Shown piece after piece: positions 23,224-34,515 of a stretch of 64,000 nt of DNA. Origin of the DNA: Emmonsiellopsis sp. PD_33 (Eukaryota; Ascomycota; Eurotiomycetes; Onygenales; Ajellomycetaceae); contig JANTQF010000101.1 of assembly GCA_032988165.1 (NCBI GenBank), positions 1-64,000 of the forward strand, read 5' to 3'. Position numbers and translations under genes: made by a program. A model generated the notes under the pieces. That model was given only the letters and a program-made list of their open reading frames with translations. It did no database searches and was not told where the DNA came from. Each line of letters begins with the position of its first letter. The stretch's first letter is position 1.

Positions 23224-25504
23224 CTACACCTTCGTCTTCCTTGGCAACGAGGAGGCCCCAATCTTCGCAGCTCTAGCAGACCGTGTAATAGCGGCAGTGC
23301 TGCTAGCAATTTTCGGCGCGCTGTCGTCCGGAACCTTAAAAGCGATGGCTTTGGGGGATCTCGGAGCCAGTTTCTTCCTTTTCGCGATTGGTGTTCCGGG
23401 ATGGGATGATGCAATCTTTTTCGTTGCTGTCTTAGCGGCGGTAGCCGCAGCCGTAGCGGATGTGTGGCTACCGCTAGTGGAGACGGAAATGGAGGTGGTG
23501 ATGGCATCGCGGTTGGCCGGTAGCCCTAGCTTCCGCACCTTTCTCGTCACAGTTGGCGATTTAGCCGGTTGGGGGTGCGAGTGGGTCGAAGCGGGTTGTT
23601 TGCTGGGTTTGCTCTTGGAATTGTTATTACTACGCCGGGTGCCAGAATCGAGTTGCTCCCGTTTGACAGGCTGGGAGATGATGGGCCGAGGAGGCGAGCG
23701 GGTTTCCTGTTGATTAATTTCCACATTATTGTCTCCGTCATCATTTGTATCGCCCTCGTACTGGACGAGATGTTCCTCATTCCATGTCACCTTCTTGACA
23801 ATGCGTATCCGCTTCCTAGGAGACTTTTTCGGTGAACAAGAACTGATGTTACTTTCTCCTAGGGTATTGGCGGTTTTGAATTCTTTGGCCTGCATCGCTT
23901 GGAGCACCAGGTGGGGAAGTTGAGCATCGGCCTTGTTCCGTCTCGTGTTTGCCCTTGTTGTAAGGGCAAGCTGCTGTTCCTCCGAACGCTGCAGAAAGAC
24001 GAATTCAGTGCCATTAGATCGACGAACGGGAATGGTGTTCGGTACTGCGGGTGGCTGTCGTTGCGGCTTTGAAATTGGCTTGCGGGTGCTCCGGCGGTAT
24101 GGTGTAGCTGCTCTGGGTTGTTGATCTTCTTCCGTTTCTTCCCTTTTCTCTTGCTCGTCCTCTTCGAGTGGTAAGGATGGTTTTGGGGAGGGTGATGCGG
24201 GGGTTTGTCGTAGCTTGGACGGTGAGACTTGTCTTGGGGATGAAGGGGAGTTTTTATCCAAATCTTCCAGGACTCGACGCGCACGGGGCGTTGGGGACCG
24301 AGCAAGTTCCTCCCAGTTGGTACTCTCCGGATCCTTGTTCGATATGGCAGACCTAGCAGCGGCTCGTTTGGCCTGGGCGCGGGATAGGAAGTTACTTAGG
24401 AGTTCTTCGTCGTCGCCTTCGAGCCTTGGCAGCCGCCGGCCTGAAGCAATCGCCAATGGCGTCGCTTCTTCAACAACAGCTTGCTCGACCTTGACCGTAG
24501 CGAGTGGCGTGGCGTTCTCGGCCTCATCCAGTAGCGGGGTAACTAGTGTAGAAGGTTCGTCAAACTCAAGGTCTTCCGGGTCGGATGCTAGGGCCACTTG
24601 GATAGCCGGAGGGTTAACGGCCGGCTGCGTTTCCTCATCAAGCTTCGCGGGATCTTCAAGGACGGGCGCTTGGCATGGCGCCGTCGTATCATCAGTAGCA
24701 TCACTACTACTGTTTTCCTCGATCTCCTCGTCGATAGTATTCTCCGATGGGGTAGCTATAGGGGGATCCACGATATCATGACTGCCAGCGGAATCTAGTT
24801 CAGTTCGATCTTCGACGCACTGAGGGTCTGCCACGTGCTGGCTCGGTTCGTCGTCGGGGACTGGACATGGCTCTTCGACTTCGTCAGGAATGAAAATATC
24901 GGTTCGAGGTACATATTTGCCTGCGGTTAATTAGCATCTTCCGAAGTCTACCACAAGAAACAAAGGAGAGCCCTCACGTTGTCGCATCCCCACATCCTCC
25001 ATCTCCCACTTGGTCTCCAGGAACGAGCGACCCCGTTCGACAGACACACAAGTCGCGGTGCATTGCCGTTTGACTCCTCGCAGGACATTCCGATATTCAG
25101 ATTGGTTGATCTCAGTAAGGAAGGGAATGTGGTCACTGTCTCCGCCAATATCTTTCGATGTGGACGCCAGGAACCGCTTCCAGACCTTGTGTGATCGCGA
25201 GCGGGAGTTAAAGGGGGTCATGGGTTTGCGGTCCCAGAGTCGCGGGGCCTTCTTCGACACGGCGACGGGAGTAAACTTGTAATGATCTGTAGGCGGGATG
25301 TGGCTTCTCCTGGATTTGCGAGTATAGGAAGACTTGTCAGTCAGGTAATTTTGATGTCAGGGTGAGGTAAACAAAGGCAACAAGCGCGTGCAGAGATTGC
25401 TCGAGCACGTCGCAGTAGGTGAACGTAGAGATATTGAACTGAAGAGTATATCAAGACACTATCAAGGCATACCGTCTGGGAGAAGGCTGGGAACGTCGTT
25501 CCAT
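23224..25504 (-). CDS. Large basic, mostly disordered protein of unknown function
   Basis: Proposed exons are 25504..25473, 25309..24978 and 24920..23224, giving 686 residues. Exon 1 (32 nt) is the least certain, since its intron is 163 nt. Residues about 10-125 look folded and conserved-like: HIPPTDHYKFTPVAVSKK, APRLWDRKPMTPF, a KVWKRFLAS block, and RGRSFLETKWEMEDVG ahead of exon 3. The rest is Glu/Pro/Ser-rich, then strongly basic, with TP/SP sites and short RRSTRKPISKPQR-, KKSPRKRIRIVKK- and AKRKKLAPRSP-type patches that could be nuclear localisation or DNA-contact segments. The family is not recognised. A nuclear or chromatin role is inference from composition. Confidence 0.65.
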
Positions 25505-26377
25505 AGCGCGGGTGGTGAGCACGCGACGTGGTGGGCGATAGAATCGGTCGGTCGTTGCGGTTTCCTCGAGATGCGGCGATGGCAAGGGGCAGAGGGAGCA
25601 GTAGAGAAGAAGAATATCAGAGAATATTCATAGTCGCGTAGGTATATATAGACAGCTAAGTATACACCGCAACCCGCCGTGAAGCCGCAATGACGGTGAT
25701 TGTTTGTCTCGCGATGTGGTGAATTGTCGTCTGGAGATCTTTGGCGCGTCCAATCGAATGTTGTCGTCGCGCTTAGCTCAGCCGCCGTTGCCGGGCCAAC
25801 CGCAGCTAGATAGGAGACAGGAGAAGAATTACGGCAGAACTGAAGAAAGAATATGAAGATGGCTGCGTCTTATTTATGCATTCTGCCTGGGCGTGGTCTA
25901 CCGGCGATAGCGGGTTCACCCACGTTTTATGTACAAACCCGGCGGAATATGCAGACTGCTGCCAGGACTGCTTGAACTAGACACCGCCTCTCCGTTATGC
26001 TATCATTGAGCCTGTGGCAGAATTGCAGAGATAGTTGTGAATGGACCCGTCCCGTCATATCTAGTTACATGATCCAGAAAAACATTTCGGTTCGCCTCGA
26101 CAGGCGGCAAGGCCCGTATCTACTTCCTCAGAATGGAAGCCGGCCCCTGTATATTCGTAGCACATTATTCATTGAGGTCCTAAGAAATACAAGAAATATC
26201 AGTAACCAGATAACATAGTAGACAATAATGGGGATGGTGGCTGACTATGCCGAAATACCTTATCCCATAGATAGGGCAAAGCTCAAGGACAGCGCAATCC
26301 AAATCAACCTGCCGTAAAAAAAGGGCAACACACTTACAATAAAAGGATAACCCATCATTTCAAAACAAATACCACAT
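25505..26377. other. Intergenic region
   Basis: About 0.87 kb between tandem minus-strand genes. Nothing recognisable beyond AT-rich DNA. Confidence 0.65.
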
Positions 26378-27014
26378 CTATCGTTGCTCCATATCCGTAT
26401 CGTCAAATGGATCACCAAACTCCCCTAAATATTCAGGCAACAAGTCAGCACAGACACCGAATCAAGATATCGCGCACGAAATAAAACCAAGGGCCATCCT
26501 CACTTAAGCTAAAATCGCGATCAACCACATACTCCATCGCCCTCTGAAAGTCCTCGTCGGCCTTCTTGTTATTCATCCACGCCTGCCCAGGTTGCTGTCG
26601 AGCAGCGGACGAGCCCTGTTCCTCCTCCTCCCAACCCTCGCTACCATCAGCTGCAACCTGCGCGGACTCCCCTTCGCCTTTGGCATCCATATATTCCATC
26701 CTTGGAAGACGTAGAGACTTTTCTGGGACGTCCAGGAATTCCAGCTTTGGGGGACGCGGCCCGCTGGGTTCCTGCGAGCCGGGCGGGGAGAGCTCGGAGT
26801 TGGGGAAGGTGGAGGTTTGGCCGGCGCGGCTGGTGCCGGTGGGGGTCTGGGGTTCGCTGTCTGGGGAGGACTCGGAGGAGGAGAGCATTTCGGAGTCGCC
26901 GTCGCGATCTGGGTAAGGGTCGTTAGTTAGAGGGATGGGATGTTCGGCTCAGTTGAGAGCTGGAGAGCTATTCGAGGGTGGGGAAGCAGGGCATAGCGTC
27001 ATACCTGCAGACAT
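26378..27014 (-). CDS. Small acidic protein of unknown function
   Basis: Exons are 27014..27005 (10 nt), 26908..26504 and 26424..26378, giving 153 residues starting MSADRDGDSEML. The introns (96 and 79 nt) have GTATGA and GTGAGG donors and CTAAC-type branch sites, and splicing removes the stop that ends the unspliced frame. The N-terminal two thirds are Ser/Pro/Glu-rich. The C-terminal 45 residues look like a conserved helix plus acidic tail: WMNNKKADEDFQRAMEYVV, then DRDFSLREFGDPFDDTD. No family is recognised. It could be a short adaptor or subunit of a complex. Confidence 0.65.
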
Positions 27015-27491
27015 TGTGGATTATGTGATAGGTGGCGTCCGAGGGTATCAGAGATATGGGATATTACCGCAGTGAGTATATCTTCCTGTCTGCAAGAAGC
27101 AGAGTTGGCCGTGACAAAGAGATGTTTGTTGCTGGGATTGCGGTCAAAGGTGTTGAAGGTAGCCTTCAACCTTGCCCAGATGGATGCAGTCACCTGACCG
27201 GCATCTGGTGGGAGGGGGGGGATTCCAACCACCAAATTAGAACTATATAAATAAATGACTGTGCATATTTGCTGAATGGAGGTTTATTGAATGGTTAACA
27301 CCTCCCTAGTTCTATTGAATAGATGGCCAATAGGTAGTTAATGCTGGTCTTAGGATGTTGTTAGGTGTCATTGAGATCCACAGCTATCTATATCCGAATA
27401 AATATAGAACGAATATGTCAGTGTCAGCCATGATTGCCCAGGTTAAATTCCAAAGCCAGCAGCCAATTAATTTACTGTGATTGCCCACCTC
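27015..27491. other. Intergenic region
   Basis: 477 bp between two minus-strand genes, AT-rich towards 27240-27480. Nothing recognised. Confidence 0.65.
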
Positions 27492-29594
27492 CTAATTCAA
27501 CAATTTATCTCTGTATTTATCACATCCATTGCAGTGATGAAGTGTGGCCCCATGTTCCATCAACAGTTTCCCCATGGGCAATACCAACTGCTGCCAGTTC
27601 CGGGTCTCAGCCCGCTTTATGATATTACAAACTAGTGATCCACTGCCATCATCATCATCCTTCACAATATCAGTGCCAGCAAGCCGAACTATCTCTTCAA
27701 AAACCTGGGGATGGGTCATAGCTATGAACAAGGCAGTTTCTCCCCTGTCATCCGGCACATTAGCAGGACAGCCTGCATCCAGAAGAAGTTTTATTCCGGG
27801 GATAAAAGGGCTGGCCCACTTGCCCACTAACACGTGCAAAGGGGTTCTTCCGTACCCATTTACTGCCGATGGAGGACATCCAAGATCAATGAGTAAGCAG
27901 ATTAACTGCTCGTTGACGTGGTGGGATTCAGCGGCAACGTGCAAAGCGGACATGTTGAAAGGGCATCGGCACCTAGCAAAAGCGTCTGCACCAGCGTCAA
28001 GAAGGAGCTTGATAACTGCCAGGTTCCCGTTTCGAACTGCGGCGAGGAACGGAGTTGCACCGCACGACTCGGGCCCAGACGGGGTAGCCGTCGGGGTGAT
28101 ATGAACGATTTCTTTGTGGGACGCACTTTGCAATAGTAATTGAACAATCTCTGTTTGGTTGCTCTTGACTGCCAGGAAGAGCGGAGTTTCCCCAAATTCG
28201 CTTTGAGCAGAGATGCTTACACCGTTTTCGAGCAGAAGCGATACCATTTTTGAAATAGGCTCAAGGGATTCAGGCCGTCTCCTGATAGCGCACAAATAGT
28301 GCAGAGCCGAGTAGCCGTGGCGGCCAGTGTCGGGGCCAATTTCCAGTGCAGACTTTCCGGTCGTGACCAACAAGTTGAGCAGAGCCAGCTCACCCTCTTC
28401 GACCTCACCCTCCCGTGCGAGCTGCCAAAGTTTCCGGTTTATGTGTTCAGGGGGCCAGATATAAGGGTCGGCACTGAGAATGCTAGCGGCGACATGTCGT
28501 GCTTCTTTTCGAGTTCCTGGCCATGGGTTGCTGCTTGTAGCTCGGAAATTCCCGGCACTATAAGCTAATTCCAGAGCAGTCCTTCCATCTTTGTCGCGTG
28601 CGAATACATCTGCTCCCTTGTGCAGAAGTTGTTTAACTGCGTCGTAATGGAAGCCGCGGCTTGCGGCGGTAAGTAATATCTCGCTTTTCCAATCACCATC
28701 AGGATCTTGGGAAAGCATCAATTTCAATAGCGCATCCGCCATAATCCTGGATTCCTCATTCATTTTGCATAATGCCATGCAAATCGGAAGCTCCCCTGTA
28801 CCTGTCGTTGCCCAGATATCTGCCCCGGCAGCTACAAAATGTTTCAGGAAATCCAGGTTTCCCCATTCGGCCACGTCATGCAGTGGCGTTCTGTTGTTTG
28901 ACGTTGTCGTTACTGGAGAGACATCCTGTCCGACAGCCTTCACCTCATGTAGGAGCTTCAGAACGACTTCAGGAGAAGGCTGGTTTGCAGCGTAAAATAA
29001 AATATGAGCGGAAGTCGGGCCATCGGACCCGAAAAGATCGGCACCAGCATCCAACAGCATTTGTACTCTGGTAATATCGCCATTACTGACGGCCAGCACT
29101 AATGGTGTCGCTTCATAGTTGTCTTCTCTTTCAAGATATTTCTCACGAACATCTGCACGGGCAAGAAGCAGCTGCAAGACGTGCGTATTCTTCACTCCGA
29201 CCATGACAGATAACAAACTCATTTCCTGCGGCTCGACGATGGGGAATAGTTGCACAAAACTGTCGAAACCTATAAAAGCTGTGTCGATGTTCCCCATACA
29301 ATAGTCCACGATGAACTCAGATTTCCAGCCCTCTGCTGCTCCCCACATTTTCTCACTGAAGGTGCCCGGTGTTGCCACCAAACTGGCGGAAGAGTCTGTT
29401 TCTCCATCGGCCTCTGGTTCGTAGTAGGTCTTCTTGCTCCTATGATCCGTAAAAGCAAATGCCCGGTCGTACAGTAGCGAGGTCAGAAGAGATGCATGCC
29501 ATTTGCTTGTCCGTATGAAAATGCTAAGATCGTGGACACTGAGATGCGCTCCGATATGGAGGATTAGCTCTGCGGGTAGTATGCTGGTGGTCAT
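27492..29594 (-). CDS. F-box-like ankyrin repeat protein
   Basis: A single exon encodes 700 residues. The N-terminal ILPAELILHIGAHLSVHDLSI region is F-box-like. From about residue 125 to 690 there are many ankyrin units with the usual TPLxxA and VxLLLxxGAD patterns, for example ATPLVLAVSNGDITRVQMLL, RTPLHDVAEWGNLDFLKHFV and ETPLFLAVKSNQTEIVQLLL. Such genes are numerous and fast-evolving in Eurotiomycetes. They probably act as substrate receptors for SCF-type ubiquitin ligases, but no substrate can be inferred. The Cys-containing tail HCNGCDKYRDKLLN is not part of a repeat. Confidence 0.85.
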   Translation of the reverse strand: MTTSILPAELILHIGAHLSVHDLSIFIRTSKWHASLLTSLLYDRAFAFTDHRSKKTYYEPEADGETDSSASLVATPGTFSEKMWGAAEGWKSEFIVDYCMGNIDTAFIGFDSFVQLFPIVEPQEMSLLSVMVGVKNTHVLQLLLARADVREKYLEREDNYEATPLVLAVSNGDITRVQMLLDAGADLFGSDGPTSAHILFYAANQPSPEVVLKLLHEVKAVGQDVSPVTTTSNNRTPLHDVAEWGNLDFLKHFVAAGADIWATTGTGELPICMALCKMNEESRIMADALLKLMLSQDPDGDWKSEILLTAASRGFHYDAVKQLLHKGADVFARDKDGRTALELAYSAGNFRATSSNPWPGTRKEARHVAASILSADPYIWPPEHINRKLWQLAREGEVEEGELALLNLLVTTGKSALEIGPDTGRHGYSALHYLCAIRRRPESLEPISKMVSLLLENGVSISAQSEFGETPLFLAVKSNQTEIVQLLLQSASHKEIVHITPTATPSGPESCGATPFLAAVRNGNLAVIKLLLDAGADAFARCRCPFNMSALHVAAESHHVNEQLICLLIDLGCPPSAVNGYGRTPLHVLVGKWASPFIPGIKLLLDAGCPANVPDDRGETALFIAMTHPQVFEEIVRLAGTDIVKDDDDGSGSLVCNIIKRAETRNWQQLVLPMGKLLMEHGATLHHCNGCDKYRDKLLN

Positions 29595-30019
29595 GACGGG
29601 CCCGTGTTGGGAGAATTGGAATGGGATGAGAGGATGATCTCCTGGAGGCCAACGAAGCGATCAGTCTGCTGGCGGAGTCTTTATACGAGTGCCCAGCCAG
29701 CAACTCGCTCCGCCTCGCAGCCATCCGGACTACGGAGGAATCATTAGCCAAATAAAATACAACCTCCAAGGGGTGGCTGGGTAATGAAACACCGGCGGCT
29801 AAACACGCGCGCTTGGCGCCAACCGCGGCCATTTGCCGCGCATCCTTCACCTCTCACCACTTCGCTTTCTGTTTTGCTCTGAGCAGACAGGACTCATCTT
29901 GCTCCCTCCATTGGACACGCCTCCTGTATACCTGTCTCTCTCTTTTATGTTATTTCCATGTTCTAGCCTGCTTGCTTTTTGGATTTACTCTTAGTCCCGT
30001 TGTCACACCCGCTCGCACC
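29595..30019. promoter_or_regulatory. Divergent promoter with TTGGCGCCAA palindrome
   Basis: 425 bp separate the F-box/ankyrin and SUZ-domain genes. A perfect 10-bp palindrome TTGGCGCCAA is at 29813-29822, resembling an E2F/MBF-like site. The same palindrome is in the kinase/TIM54 promoter at 56224-56233. Confidence 0.45.
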
Positions 30020-31371
30020 ATGAGCAAGTCCCCGCATATACCAGATGCATGGGATGACAGCTGGGAGTCCCAGGTTGATGTATGTTTCTCTTCGCTTCTA
30101 TACATCCTAGAAGTCATTTGTGTCCATCCAAAACATATCCACCACTGGTCTCCGCGTAATACCTCTCATCAGGACTAACATCTCGCAGCACTCCAAACCA
30201 ACCGAACAGCCGGCCCCCGCACCAGAGAAGAAGATATCTTCTAGAGCAGCAAAGGCGCAAAAGAGAGCACAGCATGCAGAGTTCAACCGCCAATTATGGG
30301 CCGAAGCGTACGTCCATCCCGTTTAAGTCTCTGAAGCCGGAGGTCTAGTTTCGGTTCCTCGCACATATGCATCCTCAAACCCCCCTCGCGACTTGCGCAA
30401 GAGAGATATACTCGCCCATGTTTTATCCGCCCCAAATACTCTACCAGCCCAAAGCCACCAACTGACCCAACCGCTTGTCCAGTGAATCCCCCCAAGCCTT
30501 CCACTTTCTTGAATCACGCGCCGCCTCCGTCCCTCTAAAATCGGATTTCAAACCCCCTGTCACCCTCCTAAGTCGCAAACCCCCAAGCGCTAGTCGACGC
30601 CAACAATCGCAATCACCAGCCTCACACTCCCCCTCTGCCTCCCCCGCCACGCTCGACTCCGCAACAGCAGGCATCCAGCGCCTGGCCATCTCCTCGCGCA
30701 CCGGCTCACCCGCAGGCATGACCGCGACCATCGCGGCCTCCCCAGACCTCGCCGGCGACGCCACATATGCCGACGGCGACTCGGACGATGAGGAGGAGCC
30801 GCCCAGGCTGACGGCAGAAGAACGTCAGGCGAAAGCACAGCGGGATCGCGAGGAGAAGCAGCGCAAGTATGAAGAGGTGCGCGAACGGTTGTTTGGGAGT
30901 AGTAGCTCGAATACGAACGCTGCGAAGACATCGACGGGGTCTGGAGCATCATCGCCTGGTGGAAGCGCCACGCCGCCGTCCCACCATCACCACCACCATT
31001 CATCAAGAAACTCGCATAACCGCGATGGTAACGGTGGCGGCAGGGGGAGGGGCAAAAACCGCTCGAATACGGGGAGTAGGGAGAGTCGAGAGCGGAAGGA
31101 ATTTTCCGCTGGCGGTGCTGCAGCGGGAAAGGGGGGTAGACAACTATATGACCCGGGATATACCCAGAAGCCTGGATCTAATTCTGCCCAGAGGGGCGGG
31201 AGGCGGCAGGAACCGAACTGTCAAACGAACACTAATAATAATAATAATGGGTTTCAGACTGAGCAGCAGGCACAAGAGACGCAGCAAACCCCCCTCAGAG
31301 CGCCCAGGGGCCCGGACGGGAGTGGGAGGGGTGGGTTTGGATTTAGCCCTAGAGGTGGGAGGTTGTCTTGA
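30020..31371 (+). CDS. SUZ-domain RNA-binding protein
   Basis: Exons are 30020..30079, 30189..30307 and 30483..31371, giving 355 residues. MSKSPHIPDAWDDSWESQVD at the start resembles the N-terminus of SUZ-domain proteins such as SZRD1. The central RLTAEERQAKAQRDREEKQR and KYEEVRERLFG match the SUZ motif, a short RNA-binding element. The C-terminus is rich in His, Arg and Gly and ends GFGFSPRGGRLS, resembling a SUZ-C/RGG tail. It likely associates with mRNA in the cytoplasm; targets are unknown. The introns are 109 and 175 nt with GTATGT and GTACGT donors. Confidence 0.85.
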
Positions 31372-31816
31372 AGTTGAAAATGGGGGATATACAAAATGAA
31401 CCAAAACAAGAGCGAGCAATTTCCTGCGACAAATACTTTGCCTACGCGGGGGATGTTGGTTCAAGGATGGAGAGGGAAAAAGGTGAACAACTGAAACAGT
31501 CACTCCGAAGGTGTGGCGAGGGAGATATGATATTAACAGGTGCCACTGGCGATACAAGTGGCACGGCAAAGACGAGCGGGCCTCCATATATACGCCTTCA
31601 AATGGGGCTAAGCAGTGGTGGAACATGTAGAGATACAGATCTCAATATCAGTCAATACGGACAAAAACGACAAACAGGAAAAACGCCCTTGTTCCAGAAA
31701 ATGCCGAAGGAAAGCATAATAAATACAATCGAACCCCGCTGAAGATGGATCGCTTTCGAAACAAATGACAACAACACCCCCTCCTCCCTCTCCCCGCATA
31801 TGGGCCGGTCCATTAT
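31372..31816. other. Convergent intergenic region
   Basis: 445 bp between the SUZ-domain and GST 3' ends. Nothing recognised. Confidence 0.65.
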
Positions 31817-32894
31817 CTATGGTAGTCCGCGGCCGGTATTAATCGCATTTGCCAGCAGCGACGTATTAGGTCGATTCTCTACACAAGCAGATCAGCCATC
31901 CAACTCCTCACCATCAAAACAAGGGACCAACAACTCACCAGCATATCTCTCATAACTATCCAAATACAAATCATCCGCGCTCGTGGTAGCCTTCACATGC
32001 TCATTCCCCTCCACCGCCTCCACCCACGCGGCCCAACGACTGCCCTGCTCGGGGTCCGGCCAGCCGCGATACGGCTTCAGCACGCGGCTGAGCCGCAGCA
32101 TCCAGGGCGCGAGTTGGATGTCCACGAAGGAAATGTGCGGGCCGAGGAAGAAGGGGCCGTGGACGTGCGAGGCGTTGACGAGCTTGCTGATTTCTCCTTG
32201 CAGCTCTTCTGAGTAGGAGACTTGTTTTTGGAGGTCTTGTTCTTGGAGCAGGCGGTAGAAGCCGGGGATTATGTGGCGGTTTATCTGGGGCTGTTAGGGG
32301 GGATGCTATGGGTGGTAATGTTTCGGGGTATACTAACATGATCAGCCCATAGGCGACAATGGGCGCGAAGTTGTGGATCTCCAGGTGGTAAAAGGGGGTT
32401 TCCGCTATCGAGATCATCGAGCTAGAAGGACAACATATATTAGCAACACCTCGGAATTGGGACAGACTCGTGGAGAGTTTTTGGAAAACGCGCTTGGAAA
32501 AAGTTAATTGCAGAACATACATATTCAAGCAACACAGTACTCTCATAGCATCCCCAATTCCCCTGCCGGATCGCAGGCACCAACCCGCGCGGATTAACTT
32601 CTAATAGCGATTCGGGCTTCTTGTACGGATCCACCTCGATATACTGGTATGGGATGCCCTTGACTTCCAAGGCGATCCATACGCGTTGGACGAAGGGACT
32701 GCGATAATGACATGATTAGCTGCATCCTTTCTTCGGCTTGGTGTTGAGCACTTGGATGGGGTCGAATCTTACCAGAAACAGCTTCCGAAGAGCTTCAGAT
32801 CGGATTCTCTCGAGTGTTTTTTGACGGTTATTGCTGCGAGGCCGGAGGCCTTTTTGTGGTATGTTTTCTGCTGCGCCTGGTTGGGGTTAGACAT
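31817..32894 (-). CDS. Omega-like glutathione S-transferase (stand-alone reading)
   Basis: Read from the ATG at 32894 (MSNPNQAQQKTYH), the exons 32894..32773, 32698..32521, 32421..32338, 32284..31939 and 31878..31817 give 263 residues. Splicing creates the thioredoxin-fold motif GSCFCPFVQR with the omega-class catalytic Cys. EVNPRGLVPAI (cis-Pro), YESTVLLEYLDDL, then RAHCRLWADHINRHIIPGFY and the C-terminal VDIQLAPWMLRLSRVL complete the fold. The last exon adds NRPNTSLLANAINTGRGLP, the usual end of fungal members; missing that 60-nt intron would give a false ending at 31892. Omega GSTs do thiol transfer and dehydroascorbate-type reductions. About 33 residues precede the fold, more than usual, which fits the fusion model. 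Confidence 0.85.
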
Positions 32895-34515
32895 GGTGGA
32901 ATGAAATTGGATTCCTGGTTTGGAATAAGAAGGAAGAGCAGGGGATATAGATGAGATGGCTTTAAATGCCATCGGACAAAAAACGGACTCAGCAAGCAGA
33001 AGGGCAAATGCGCGCATGAGAAAGTAAGGGGTTGGAGCCACAAAACTTGGATAACGATGACGTGCCCCTCGACGGCAGCGGGGAAACAAGGGAGAGAGAA
33101 ACCGAACACGCCGCATCCAACAAACAAAACCACTCACCATAACTTTCTTCTTCTCCTTCTCCTCCTTCAACATATGCCTCTGCACACTATTCTTCTTCAC
33201 CCGATCACTCTCCTCAAGCGTATGCCTATGCGGGCCCCCAACGCCATCTGCCCGCCCATTCCCCCCATTTCCATTAACCCGCTGGATAGTATAATATCTG
33301 GCACCGGTCGCCCCCGGATGGCCCTCCGGCAGCGTCGCGCTCGGCGTAAGCACGCCAAACGCATGCTGCGGCCCACCACCGGCGGCACGCCCGTTCTGCT
33401 CAGTCGGGCCCGCGAGGAAGTTTCCCGTCGCGGCACCCTGCATATCAGTCGCGATGGAGTCGAGACCCGGTCCTAGCCCCGGGGCGGTGGTTAGGGCGCC
33501 GGGGAAGTACTCTGTGATTTTTATCTTGACGTCGCAGAGGTCGCGCTCGCGGGCGGTGCGTTTGCGTTTCTTCTTGTTTGGGTCGCGGGACTTGGGCGTG
33601 CCGGGGGGTCGGCCCTTGAGGCGGCAGTCCCAGTAGTGAGAGACGAAGAGCTTGCGTTTGTACCGTTGTGTCGAGCGGTGGGAGTATACGTTGTCGACGT
33701 GGGGGAAGTAGGTTTGGAATCTGCGCGGGAGGGGAGGGTGTCAGTAAATATATAGTAGAAATGAGAAGAGAAAATAGAAGGAATTAAAAGGAAAGCGCAC
33801 TCACTCTTCTTCACTAAGCACAATCAGATCATCGACATTAAACAACCGTTCCCTCCACTTCTCCAGATCAGGCGGGTTCGGTATTAGCTTCATATTCCCA
33901 AAATGCGCCGTCGTCTCGCTTTTCCCCGCCGCCGTCGGGGAGTCCATGTCTGGCGGGGTGCTGTGGAATTGATTCAGTAGATGCGACGGCAGAGGCGTGT
34001 GCAGGTGTTGCAGCACCTCCACCTGGCCGTTTCTGTGCTCGAGGAAGCCATTATTGCCGGGGGTATGGAGCTGTTGTTGTTGTTGTTGCTGATGATGTAG
34101 CTGTTGCTGTTGCTGTCGCGATACAGACTGCGGCGTCTGCGGGTTCTCTGAATACAGCAGAAATAACATATTAGCCTGCCTGTCGCACACATGCTTCCAA
34201 ATTACGTATATTTATAATTCGCAGAAATAAAAACATACCGCCTTGCCCTCCACCCCCATGTATCGTCTGCATCTGCGCGTGGTGGTGGTGATGCCCATGC
34301 GCATCCTTCAACGACACGCCCGCTGCAGCCGGAAGCACTTGGAATGGTTGCGACCCAGCTGCCGCCGCCGCCGCAGCAGCTGCCGCAGCCTCGAAATCGG
34401 AGGCCACTGTCAGGCCGGGGTCTGTGGGGAGGGACGGGAGGTCGTCGGGCCCGTTGTCGAGGCCGCGCAGCTGGTGGTGGGCGTGGGCGTCGGGGGAGTG
34501 CGAGTCCATGGCCAT
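31817..34515 (-). CDS. Basic low-complexity module spliced in frame to an omega-like GST (fusion model)
   Basis: Exons are 34515..34239, 34147..33805, 33720..33138, 32876..32773, 32698..32521, 32421..32338, 32284..31939 and 31878..31817, giving 658 residues. The first about 205 residues hold poly-Ala, His- and Gln-rich runs and a KLIPNPPDLEKWRERLFNVD block. Next is a well-ordered segment, TYFPHVDNVYSHRSTQRYKR then KLFVSHYWDCRLKGRPPGTP with an AT-hook-like RPPGTP, a KKKRKR patch and RERDLCDVKIKITEYFPGA. Its family is not recognised. The exon ends KEEKEKKKVM at a GTGAGT donor and joins AQQKTYHKKASGL and the GST fold. That 261-nt intron has a CTAACCCCAACCAG end, is a multiple of three and has no stop, so retention also stays in frame. 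The phases fit, but a separate GST transcript is also possible. Confidence 0.55.

Noticed and set aside
31892..31938. GST ending at 31892 by reading through the last donor
   Set aside because: A GTGAGT donor at 31938 and a TAG acceptor at 31879 restore the usual fungal C-terminus ending AINTGRGLP.
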